From Nitrospirota bacterium (GTDB taxonomy: Bacteria > Nitrospirota > Thermodesulfovibrionia > Thermodesulfovibrionales > UBA9159), in the NCBI GenBank assembly GCA_023475105.1, contig JAMCWJ010000077.1:1-60220 (forward strand): DNA of 60,220 bases, in the 5' to 3' direction. The translations under genes and the position numbers were made by a program. This document shows, piece by piece, positions 22,962 to 31,146 of this stretch; position 1 is the first letter of the stretch; every line of letters begins with the position of its first letter. Below the pieces are notes generated by a model. It saw nothing but the letters and a program-made list of their open reading frames with translations. It had not been told where the DNA came from and did no database searches.

Positions 22962-25541
22962 TCAGGGCCCGTAATCGCCATCGAGGAAGGCCTTCGTGTA
23001 CCTGTCGACCGCGCTGTCGTCATGGAGCACGGCATCGAGTTGCCTCGTATAGGCGATCAGCCTGCCGAGACGGTCCAGGACTTCTTCCATCCTGTCCTGA
23101 CCGAGGTTTGCAAGGCGTGCGACGATGAGATCCCCTTTTGTCTTCAGATTGAAGCCGTACTCTCTGAGAACAGCCGCGATGAGACTGATCCGGCGGGAGC
23201 GCTTGACGATATCCGTCGCGCCTCCCACGAAGCGGAAATAGATATGGTTGTTTCTTGCATTTTCACTGCAGTAGCAATCGAGCATGCTGAAATGGTACCC
23301 GAACCTGAGACTGAGGTTCACATACTCCCGGGAGACTACCGCCAGATTGTAATCCGTGTAGTCCCTTCCCTCGGCCACGATATCCGACATGCGTATCATG
23401 CTCGTGAAAAAGTCGTTCACCTTCAAGGAAACCGCGTCGGAACGCCAGACTCCGGGGTGCATCATTCCCTTCAGGAGCGCCCTGAGAGGCAGTGAGGCGA
23501 TTTGATCAAAAGCGACCTTGTTATGTTTCCCCCGGGCGGAGAGACCGCCGCCGATATCGAGCACCATTATCCCGGTGGGGAGCGGGATATCCAGTTTTAC
23601 GGCGGCGCGGCCTTTTACCCGGCCCCCGTATTTCGAAGTCTCGACCAGCTCGGCTACCGCCTTTTCGTGAATAAACCTGATAATGTCATGCATCGTCTTG
23701 CACCCTTCAGGGGTGAAATCCTCCCTCAGGGGATCGACCAGGTTGAGGGGTGAGATGTACCTCAGGATGTATCTCTTTTTCCTGAACTCGTAGATATCCT
23801 CCATTTTGGGAGAAGCGGCATCGGCATACTCGAGAAGGTCTTTCCTGATGCCGTCATACAACGCCACTCCGCCCTCGTCGTCGACATGAAGAGTGATTTC
23901 CTGCCCGTGGGTCAGCACGCGGGTCGCGTCACCCGCGTTCACGACCGTCGGAACCCTGAATTCCCTGCAGAGCGACGCCATGTGGCTCGTGGGGGTTCCC
24001 ACATCTGTGATGATCGCCGCGACATAGGGCATGACGCGTATGAAGTCCGAGGAGTCGTGCCCGGCGACGAGCACGGCGCCCTTCGGGAAATTGTCGAGCT
24101 GGTCCGGGTGTCTCACGAGAAAGACCTTCCCCGCCCCGGTTCCTTTCTGCACAACCCGGCTCTTCCCCTTGAGAGGAATCCGGGGTCCCGAGACATCGCG
24201 CGCGGTCCGGGCGCTTTCCGCGTCCGGAAGGGGAGAGGGGCGCTCTCCTTCTTCCGGGAGCCTCAGAGGTCTCGCCTGGAGGATAAAGATCGTTCCCTTC
24301 TGATCTATGGCCCACTCGATGTCCTGGGGCCTTCTGAAATGCCGTTCGATCAGCATCGCCTGTCTCGCGAGTTCTGCGACCTGCTCCGGCGTCAGGCTGT
24401 ATTCGGCCTCCATGGCCGAGGGGGTGTCCACGGCCTCGACCCCGCCTCCCTTGCGGGCCGTAATCATCGACTTCTTTGCGGCTGGTCTCCTGTCGACTAT
24501 GGCGGGCTCGGCGCCCTTATTCACCACGAAGAGGTCGGCATCGATCTGACCCTCCACGAGAGACTCACCGAGTCCCCACACTGCGTTGATGAGAAGCGTG
24601 TCCCTGTCTCCGCTGGGGTTGGAGGAATAGATGACGCCGCTCGATTTTGCGTCGACCATGACCATGCAGGCTGCCGCCATCTTCAGCCTGCCCAGGGGGT
24701 AGCCTATTCCCTTTTGGTAGGCAACGGCCTTGGGCGAGAAAAGGCTCGCGACCACTTCCCTATAGGCCTCTTTGATCTTTTCGGTCTCTGCGGGAATATT
24801 CAATTTCGTGGTGAACTGCCCCGCGAAGGAGAAATCGCTGTCTTCCTCCTCGGCGCTGCTCCTGACGGAGAGGAAACAGTTCCTGCCACTGACGGCCGTT
24901 ATCTCGTGAAGGGCGCTCTCGATCGCCGCGTGAAGCGCGGGGGGGAACTCGGCATTGAGGATCGAGGTGCGCAGTTCCTCGAGTGTTTCGCCGCGGAGCG
25001 GCCCCTCGTTCAATGCCTTGAGTTTTTCATCGAGACCGTTCTGTCTCATGAGGGCGTCGAAGGCATGGGTGGTGATCGCAAAGGCAGGGGGAACCCCGAG
25101 CTTCAGGTAGTTCCCGACCTCGGCAAGGTTGGCGCTCTTCCCGCCGACCTCTCCGCCCATATCCCAGGAGATTGCGGGATAAAAGACCGTCATCTCGCCC
25201 CCCGTCGCCGAAATATCGTAGATCATCCTTTTGATCCTGGCGTCGATATCGCCGAATACCTGATGGAGACGCGGATAACGGTCACGGGTGAGGAGGTCGA
25301 AGCTCAGGAGGGAATCGTGCACTGTCGAGTAGAGGCCGGAGTATGCGCTCTTCACATAGGTGATATCGAAGAGGTAGTCGCCGCCGAGTTTTTCGCCCAT
25401 GTCTGTGATGATCTCGAGAGTGCGGTTGTTCCTGTCGAGCACTTCCTTGAAGCGAGCGAAGAGGAGATCGGGCGGGAGCGCCTCCTTCGGCTTCCCCGAA
25501 AGACCGAAGAGGCTCCTCAGATGTACGGCCAGGTTTTTCAT
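22962..25541 (-). CDS. PEP/pyruvate-binding dikinase-like protein lacking the PEP-synthase barrel
   Basis: 859 residues. A helical N-terminal part of about 130 residues, then a pyruvate phosphate dikinase ATP/PEP-binding domain (GGKSANLAEVGNYLKLGVPPAFAITTHAF; SSAEEEDSDFSFAGQFTT), then the swivelling phosphohistidine domain with GTPTSHMASL, His being the expected phosphate carrier. The C-terminal 250 residues are not the usual TIM-barrel PEP-binding domain. It may phosphorylate a small molecule or act as a regulator. It begins 2 bases after a receiver gene, which ties it to the kinase-receiver pair. Confidence 0.85.
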   Translation of the reverse strand: MKNLAVHLRSLFGLSGKPKEALPPDLLFARFKEVLDRNNRTLEIITDMGEKLGGDYLFDITYVKSAYSGLYSTVHDSLLSFDLLTRDRYPRLHQVFGDIDARIKRMIYDISATGGEMTVFYPAISWDMGGEVGGKSANLAEVGNYLKLGVPPAFAITTHAFDALMRQNGLDEKLKALNEGPLRGETLEELRTSILNAEFPPALHAAIESALHEITAVSGRNCFLSVRSSAEEEDSDFSFAGQFTTKLNIPAETEKIKEAYREVVASLFSPKAVAYQKGIGYPLGRLKMAAACMVMVDAKSSGVIYSSNPSGDRDTLLINAVWGLGESLVEGQIDADLFVVNKGAEPAIVDRRPAAKKSMITARKGGGVEAVDTPSAMEAEYSLTPEQVAELARQAMLIERHFRRPQDIEWAIDQKGTIFILQARPLRLPEEGERPSPLPDAESARTARDVSGPRIPLKGKSRVVQKGTGAGKVFLVRHPDQLDNFPKGAVLVAGHDSSDFIRVMPYVAAIITDVGTPTSHMASLCREFRVPTVVNAGDATRVLTHGQEITLHVDDEGGVALYDGIRKDLLEYADAASPKMEDIYEFRKKRYILRYISPLNLVDPLREDFTPEGCKTMHDIIRFIHEKAVAELVETSKYGGRVKGRAAVKLDIPLPTGIMVLDIGGGLSARGKHNKVAFDQIASLPLRALLKGMMHPGVWRSDAVSLKVNDFFTSMIRMSDIVAEGRDYTDYNLAVVSREYVNLSLRFGYHFSMLDCYCSENARNNHIYFRFVGGATDIVKRSRRISLIAAVLREYGFNLKTKGDLIVARLANLGQDRMEEVLDRLGRLIAYTRQLDAVLHDDSAVDRYTKAFLDGDYGP

Positions 25542-25543
25542 GG

Positions 25544-25906
25544 TTACTTGCCCAGCGCCCTCTGTATCGATGTCTTAAGCTCTTTGATCTTGACGGGCTT
25601 CGGGAAGAAGTCATGGACTTCCGCCCTCAGCGCCTCGATGGCTGCATCGAGATTCGCGAAGGCGGTGATCATGATCACCTTTGTCTCGGGGTAGAGCCTT
25701 TTCACCGTCCTGAGGACCTCCATGCCGTCTATACCTTTCATCTTCAGGTCGGTGACGACCACGTCGAACTTCTCCTGGGCAAGCCGTTCCAGCGCGGGTT
25801 CCGCGCTGGTAAAGGTCTCAACGGCATAACCCTCCTGTTCCAGCGACATCTTTGCCATATCGCCGACGATCTTCTCGTCGTCGATGACCATAATCCTAGG
25901 GCTCAT
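25544..25906 (-). CDS. Single-domain response regulator (CheY-like receiver)
   Basis: 120 residues, receiver only: acidic pair DDEK near residue 10, phosphoacceptor Asp in VVVTDLKMKG, Thr/Ala switch in MITAF and Lys in FPKPVK. No output domain. The ATG overlaps the upstream kinase stop by 4 bases. Because the next gene follows after 2 bases and encodes a phosphohistidine protein, this receiver may relay phosphate or control that enzyme by direct contact; this is inference from position. Confidence 0.93.
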   Translation of the reverse strand: MSPRIMVIDDEKIVGDMAKMSLEQEGYAVETFTSAEPALERLAQEKFDVVVTDLKMKGIDGMEVLRTVKRLYPETKVIMITAFANLDAAIEALRAEVHDFFPKPVKIKELKTSIQRALGK

Positions 25907-27312
25907 CGTTCCTTCTCCTCCTCTTTCTTATAGGCGGGCAGCTCTATCGTAAAGGTCGTACCGCTTCCGACCCTGCTTTCGACCCTGATGTTGCCTCTAT
26001 GGTTCTTGATTATCCCGTAGCTCACCGAAAGACCGAGCCCGGTGCCCCCCGCATCCTTCGTGCTGAAAAAAGGATCGAACACGTGGGGCAGAAACTCCGC
26101 CGGTATACCCTTGCCCGTATCTTTCACCTCGATCTCCAAGGACCTCCTTTTCTTATCATATCGCGTCGCAATGAATAATTCACCTCCGGGCGACATGGCC
26201 TGGATTGCGTTGACGACAAGGTTCACGAGGACCTGCTGCACCTGGTGCTCGTCGACGAGGACATGGGGCAGTCCCCGGCCGAGCGTCACCTTCGTCTCGA
26301 TCTTCGAAACGTCGAGCGCGTTCTGGACGAGCCTGAGCCCTCCCTGCACAACCGCATTGAGGTCTGCTTCCCGGAGGTTCGCCTCTTTCGGTTTCGAAAA
26401 GTCCAGAAGGTTCTTGACTATCTCCCGAATCCTCTCCGTTTCCCCTTCGACCTTCTGCATGAAATCGAGCCTTTCCTCTGTGCTGAGCTTGCCGTAAAGT
26501 TCCGTGTAGGTCTGCGCGATCATCGATATGTTGTTCAGCGGATTCGTCAGCTCGTGCGCGACTCCGGCCGTAAGGATGCCCAGCGACGCCAGTTTCTTGG
26601 ACTGGATAATCTCTTCCTCCCGGTTCCTGAGTTCGTGGGACATGAAGTTGATCGCCTTTATCACCGAGGCGAGTTCGTCCCCCGTGGTGATCTTTTCGAT
26701 CTTTCCGAAATTGCCCTCCGATATCGCCAGGGCCAGCCGTTCGATTTCCCTGAGGGAGCGCACGATTTTCTGGGAAATGAGGTGGCTCATCAGCACTGCA
26801 AGGAAGAGTATCGCGAAGAAAGAATAAAAGAGCGCTTTCTTCGAATTCGAAATGATTTCATTCGCCCTTTGCCTTTCGAGAAGGGTAATCGCTTCCGAGA
26901 ACTCCTTCAGTTTTTTCCCCTCTTCCCTGAGCTGCGTCTCGAGCTGCTCACTCCCGCCTTTTCGCCTCACCTCTTCGACCTTATCGGAGTATCTTTTGAG
27001 ATAGAAGGTGAGCGTACGGAAGTTGTCTTCGCCGATGGCGCGCGAGATATCATTTTTCATCGCCTCTATGGAGTCCATTGTCTTGCCGATCTTTCCCCTG
27101 ATCTCGAAGAGCGCAGATTCGTCGCTGTAAAGGAAGTAGTTTTTTTCGGAAAGCCTCATCTCGAGAAAAGAGGCGTTGAGGTCATCGGCTATCTCGACGA
27201 ACCTTAGCTTCGTAAGAAGGAGGTTCAGGTTCTGAATGGCGAAAAGGCCGATCAGCACCAGGAGGGCGACGTTGAACGTGTTCGAAAGTATAATCCTGCG
27301 TTCTATCTTCAT
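25903..27312 (-). CDS. Membrane sensor histidine kinase
   Basis: About 469 residues. Helix 1 (residues 8-30), a roughly 140-residue periplasmic helical domain with RLSEKNYFLY, helix 2, HAMP, HisKA with the H-box AHELTNPLN, and an ATPase domain (N-box NLVVNAIQA, GTGLGL). The EKNYFLY motif resembles HBM/four-helix-bundle sensor domains and recurs in the kinase at 39950-41524, so the two are paralogues. The start at 27312 (MKIERR) lacks a ribosome site; a TACAAT box lies 9 bases upstream, so the message may be nearly leaderless. Confidence 0.9.
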   Translation of the reverse strand: MKIERRIILSNTFNVALLVLIGLFAIQNLNLLLTKLRFVEIADDLNASFLEMRLSEKNYFLYSDESALFEIRGKIGKTMDSIEAMKNDISRAIGEDNFRTLTFYLKRYSDKVEEVRRKGGSEQLETQLREEGKKLKEFSEAITLLERQRANEIISNSKKALFYSFFAILFLAVLMSHLISQKIVRSLREIERLALAISEGNFGKIEKITTGDELASVIKAINFMSHELRNREEEIIQSKKLASLGILTAGVAHELTNPLNNISMIAQTYTELYGKLSTEERLDFMQKVEGETERIREIVKNLLDFSKPKEANLREADLNAVVQGGLRLVQNALDVSKIETKVTLGRGLPHVLVDEHQVQQVLVNLVVNAIQAMSPGGELFIATRYDKKRRSLEIEVKDTGKGIPAEFLPHVFDPFFSTKDAGGTGLGLSVSYGIIKNHRGNIRVESRVGSGTTFTIELPAYKKEEEKER

Positions 27313-27563
27313 ACATCGAGTATTGTACCCCATCGCGGCGTCCCTTTTCTAGCAAAGGCGCCTCCGGGAGTGCGCGAAAGATTTATTGGTGAAACGATTT
27401 CGTACTCTCTCTTTTCTCGGGAGGGGGAGACTTTGTCCCGCCTGCTGCCGTTCTCCATGTCCGCTCTTGCGGACCGGCGCATGACCCGAAGTCTTGCCAT
27501 CGAGCTGGCACCTCTCCTGAGTTGATGAATTATGCGGGTGAACTGCCCGTCTTCCGGCTGCGC

Positions 27564-28049
27564 CTAGAAGTGCATGCTTTCCATAATCGAGACGTCGATG
27601 TGATAGCCGAGTTCCTGCTGAGCCCTCCTGACGAATTGCGCAATCTCCTGAATATCAGCCGGCTCTTCGAAGAATACTTTCCGGGTCCCCTTTTCGGTGT
27701 CTATCAGGAAATTGTATCTCCCCCGGAACACCCCTTTCAGGAGCCACAACCCCAACCAGATCAAGAGACAGAGGCCCATAGCAATTATCGGGACTTTGAC
27801 GACGAGAGGCTTCACTTCAACGAGGAAGACGCCGCCTTCATCGGCCAGGATGAAGGCGGCAATGCCCAGGATCAGGCCGGTCACGGTCAGAACAAAACCG
27901 GCAAGGAACTGCAAGAACGGGTGCCGGGACATCGAGTCATGGGAGAGCGTGATCCGTCGTATCTCTTCTTTCGGAACCATAACGACGGTCTGGTCCCCCT
28001 CGAGTTGACTGATGCCCCACGGCGAAATCTTTACCGTTGAACATCTCAT
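27564..28049 (-). CDS. Two-helix membrane protein of unknown function
   Basis: 161 residues. An N-terminal basic/hydrophilic region, two membrane helices (about residues 46-70 and 85-108) and a C-terminal cytoplasmic domain (FLIDTEKGTRKVFFEEPADIQEIAQFVRRAQQELG). No family recognised. The first ATG at 28049 has no ribosome site and follows a 6 bp hairpin (28051-28068) by one base, so the true start is uncertain. It is separated from both neighbours and probably transcribed alone. Confidence 0.55.
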   Translation of the reverse strand: MRCSTVKISPWGISQLEGDQTVVMVPKEEIRRITLSHDSMSRHPFLQFLAGFVLTVTGLILGIAAFILADEGGVFLVEVKPLVVKVPIIAMGLCLLIWLGLWLLKGVFRGRYNFLIDTEKGTRKVFFEEPADIQEIAQFVRRAQQELGYHIDVSIMESMHF

Positions 28050-28050
28050 C

Positions 28051-28068
28051 GCGACAACAAAATGTCGC
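28051..28068. repeat. Hairpin abutting a start codon
   Basis: GCGACA-ACAAAA-TGTCGC, a perfect 6 bp stem one base upstream of the annotated ATG of the 161-residue membrane protein. It would hinder ribosome loading there or belong to the end of the MFS transcript. Confidence 0.4.
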
Positions 28069-28118
28069 TCGGCAAGGGTACCGGTTCTCCCTGAGCAAAT
28101 CCTCTACCCATCCTGCGA

Positions 28119-29636
28119 TCAGATACCATCAAATTCCTTTGCCGCGTTTGCGGCCTCCGGATCCGCCGCGCCGCGTTCCTTCTTTGCCGTCGAAAGAAAT
28201 GCGGCAACCACATTCAGAACCATGAGCACACCGATCACCACGAGAAAGCCCCGCATAAACGCGTGGTCCTTCATCGCGAGAGGGATGCGGCTGTCGTGGA
28301 AGATATGCTGCACATTCGCGTACCCTTTATCGGCCAGATATTTGTGCTCCAGGGTTGTGAAAATGACCCCGGAAATATCCACACCGAAAATCAGCCCAAG
28401 AGACCTCATCATATTCAGAATGCCGCCGGCCACTCCCAACTTCTCTTTTGGGGCGGCGCCCATGATCGCGCTGTTGTTCGGGGGAGTGAAGAGACCCATC
28501 CCAACGCCGAGGAGTATCAATTCACCGACCAGGAGCGCCAGGTGTATATGCACCCCTAGGAACAGGAGGGAGAAGCAGGCGATCGCCGACACCAGCATGC
28601 CCGAGGATGTCATGATCCTCGATCCATACTTGTCGGAGATATGGCCTGCGAACGGGGCGACAATCGCCATTGCGAGAGGAATCGGGGTGAGCAGGCTGCC
28701 CGTCAGGGCGGGACTGTAATTCAGGACTTTTTCGAAATAAAACGGCATCAGGAACAGAACGGCGAACAGGACATAATACGACAGCATACCGGTCAGATTG
28801 CCTATCAGGAACGTGCTGTTCTTGAAAAGTTTCAAGTCGATCAGCGGATGTTCGACTCTCAATTCCGTAAAAACGAACAGGCCGAGCAGGATGCAGGCGT
28901 GCAGGGAGTAGACGATGATAGTGTTCGAGCCCCATCCCAGCTTCACTCCCTCATTGAAAACCAGCACGAGAAAGGCAAGGCCCGAGGCGAAGAATATCGT
29001 GCCGAGGTAGTCGATCGACTCCTTTTTCGCGACCTTCTGGTTCGGCGGCAGAATCAGCAGACCGGCGATCGTGCCGAGTATGCCGATCGGGATGTTGATG
29101 TAAAATACGGCCCGCCAGCCGACCGAGGCGATCAGGATGCCGCCGACAAAGGGACCGACCGCCATAGCGATCGCCTGGACGGCGCCCTGAATGCCGATCG
29201 CTTTGCCTCTCTCATTCGCCGGAAAGGCTTGTGTGATGAGCGCTACGGAGTTCGCCTGGAGAAGCCCTGCGCCGACCGCCTGGAGGACGCGTGCGGCAAT
29301 GATGAAGGGAGCGGACGCCGCCATTCCGCAAAACAGCGATCCGACTGTAAAAACAACGAAACCCGCATTGTAGAGCCGCGACCTGCCGAACATGTCGGCG
29401 AGCCTTCCGAAGAACGGAAGGAAAATCGTCAGTGTGAGCATATACGCCATCGCTACCCATTCGACGACTGCCATCGTGGTGTTGAACTCGTTCTTCAGGG
29501 TCGGCATCGCCACATTCACGATGCTCACGTCCAGGGCGGACATCGTCGCCCCGATGAGCACGTTGATCAGAATAAACCATTTCCAGGTCGGCCGGGCCGA
29601 GAAGAACGGATGAGGGAACTGCAAGAACTTTTTCAT
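28119..29636 (-). CDS. DHA2-family MFS drug transporter (14 helices)
   Basis: 505 residues, 14 predicted membrane helices. Motif A-type loop GRLADMFGRSRLYNAGF, motif C-like AVGPFVGGILIASVGWRAVFYINIPIG and the DHA2 start SALDVSIVNVAMPTLKNEF are clear. Such EmrB/QacA proteins expel hydrophobic drugs, dyes or bile acids by proton antiport. No EmrA adaptor or TolC gene is adjacent. GGAG lies ten bases before ATG. The 268-base upstream gap contains its likely promoter; I see no other confident gene there. Confidence 0.92.
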   Translation of the reverse strand: MKKFLQFPHPFFSARPTWKWFILINVLIGATMSALDVSIVNVAMPTLKNEFNTTMAVVEWVAMAYMLTLTIFLPFFGRLADMFGRSRLYNAGFVVFTVGSLFCGMAASAPFIIAARVLQAVGAGLLQANSVALITQAFPANERGKAIGIQGAVQAIAMAVGPFVGGILIASVGWRAVFYINIPIGILGTIAGLLILPPNQKVAKKESIDYLGTIFFASGLAFLVLVFNEGVKLGWGSNTIIVYSLHACILLGLFVFTELRVEHPLIDLKLFKNSTFLIGNLTGMLSYYVLFAVLFLMPFYFEKVLNYSPALTGSLLTPIPLAMAIVAPFAGHISDKYGSRIMTSSGMLVSAIACFSLLFLGVHIHLALLVGELILLGVGMGLFTPPNNSAIMGAAPKEKLGVAGGILNMMRSLGLIFGVDISGVIFTTLEHKYLADKGYANVQHIFHDSRIPLAMKDHAFMRGFLVVIGVLMVLNVVAAFLSTAKKERGAADPEAANAAKEFDGI

Positions 29637-29904
29637 GTGAGAAACATCTCCTTTCTTATAATAAAACGTATCAATCAGTCACTCAAAGAGCTTTTCCCGG
29701 CCGGGCGCTCTGGCGGAATCCCGATACACGCTTTTCGGTTTGGGGGTCCGGTTCATGCGGGGGATCACCGCCATTCGGGGCCTCTCCGGACAGGAGGCGC
29801 GTCCCCGTGTCTTCGCGAAGACGAGGATGTCTCTTTTGTTGCCTGTGTGCCTCATGCTGTTTGCGGAGGTCATACTGAAAGTTTCCATGACATATGCGCC
29901 TCGC

Positions 29905-31146
29905 TTACTCCGGATATGCAATGCTCCTCGGGATTTCGGTCTGTTCCTTTCTCACGGGCCAGTACCAGAGCGTTCCGTCCGTCAACATCAGAAGTCCGGC
30001 GGCAATGAGCCAGAGATTGAAAGACGTAAGCAGGCCGAAACCATAGTAGCTGAGGATGCCTACGCCGATGCTCAGGAAGGAAAACCCGGTGCGGATAAAG
30101 GCGAGTCCGGTCCGCGCACGGGCGTATATCGTCCGGTAGCAGGCAGCGATCGTCCTCTGGGCGGCCAGGACGTTCCGTTCACGGGCAAGCATCGTGCGCA
30201 CCCTGCTCGAGGGAGAGGGATAGAGGTAGGTGCTGTGGTCGAGAAGAAGATCTCCCATCCTGGCAAGCATCGTTCCCTGGGTCGGACGCCGGACCCCTGT
30301 ATTCTCAAGAAAATGATAGTTTTCGAGGAATTGAATCGTGGTGGCCGTCACTTCCGTCAGCGTCTGGTTTCCGGGAGGCGTCATCCGGGATTTCCGCGCA
30401 CGCAAATAAATGGGGAGTCCGTAAAAGGAAATGACGATACCGGCTATCAGGACCGAGAAATACAGATACGGTGAGGCGGTCACGTTTTTCGTTTGGAGCA
30501 GGGCGTTCGAAAGTGCGATCGTACCGAGGCCCCACCGGATAAAGGCAAGGCCGTTCCTGGCCTTGGCGAGGTCGGTCCTGTAACAGGCCATCCTCGTCCT
30601 CCAGTGGGCCATAGTATTCCGCCAGAAGGCGAGGCCCGTCCTTTCCGTCCCGATCAGCAGACCCGGCTTTGCGTGGACGAAGTCCTGGATGAACCACTGT
30701 ATGTCGGAGTCCAGAGCGACCCGGAATTCGTAGTTCCCGGCCCTGAACTGCCTTTGTACGTCTTCCCTCATCGCCGCGCTTTCGGGGTTTCTCGCTGCGA
30801 TGACCACAGTACCGTCGGTATTCTTCATGACGGGCATCCACTGGTTCGTCGAGAGAGAGTCCGCGTTGAGACCGGTCAGGAGCCCGGGTGGAATCGGCAG
30901 GCGCTCGTCATACTCGATGAACTCACAGCGGTAGTATCGCGCAAGCGTCTCGAGCAGCGTATGCTTGGGCACTTCATACTCTGTGAGGAGCAGCTTTTCG
31001 AGATCGACTCCCCTTGCCCTCGCGGCGGTCGTCGCTTCTTCCAGGGCGGCCTGGGTCAGGATCTCCTGCCCGACCAGCCCGAAGAACTCCGAAGCCGTCT
31101 GCCTGTTCATCAGGCCGTTGTCCGCAGCTGTCAGATCATTCTTCAT
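29905..31146 (-). CDS. GspE-N domain protein with two DUF202-like membrane modules
   Basis: 413 residues. Residues about 15-155 match the type II secretion ATPase N-terminal (GspE_N/MshEN-like) domain: GVDLEKLLLTEYEVPKHTLLETLARYYRCEFIEYDE and later DGTVVIAARNP. No ATPase domain follows. Instead there are two modules, each a run of heptads R-[TN]-x-[LM]-A-x-x (for example RTGLAFW, RNTMAHW, RTRMACY, RTDLAKA) leading into two membrane helices. The ATG overlaps the upstream paralogous gene by 11 bases without a ribosome site, so it is translationally coupled. The function is unknown; a signal-responsive membrane assembly is my inference. Confidence 0.7.
   Translation of the reverse strand: MKNDLTAADNGLMNRQTASEFFGLVGQEILTQAALEEATTAARARGVDLEKLLLTEYEVPKHTLLETLARYYRCEFIEYDERLPIPPGLLTGLNADSLSTNQWMPVMKNTDGTVVIAARNPESAAMREDVQRQFRAGNYEFRVALDSDIQWFIQDFVHAKPGLLIGTERTGLAFWRNTMAHWRTRMACYRTDLAKARNGLAFIRWGLGTIALSNALLQTKNVTASPYLYFSVLIAGIVISFYGLPIYLRARKSRMTPPGNQTLTEVTATTIQFLENYHFLENTGVRRPTQGTMLARMGDLLLDHSTYLYPSPSSRVRTMLARERNVLAAQRTIAACYRTIYARARTGLAFIRTGFSFLSIGVGILSYYGFGLLTSFNLWLIAAGLLMLTDGTLWYWPVRKEQTEIPRSIAYPE

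Noticed and set aside
23886..25694. 602-codon plus-strand frame opposite the PEP-binding gene
   Set aside because: It is the antisense shadow of a well-supported gene with strong domain motifs.
29679..29921. 80-codon minus-strand frame before the MFS gene
   Set aside because: A weak GAGG lies before an internal ATG, but the sequence is low in hydrophobics and matches nothing; it overlaps the previous gene. Could be real, not supported.
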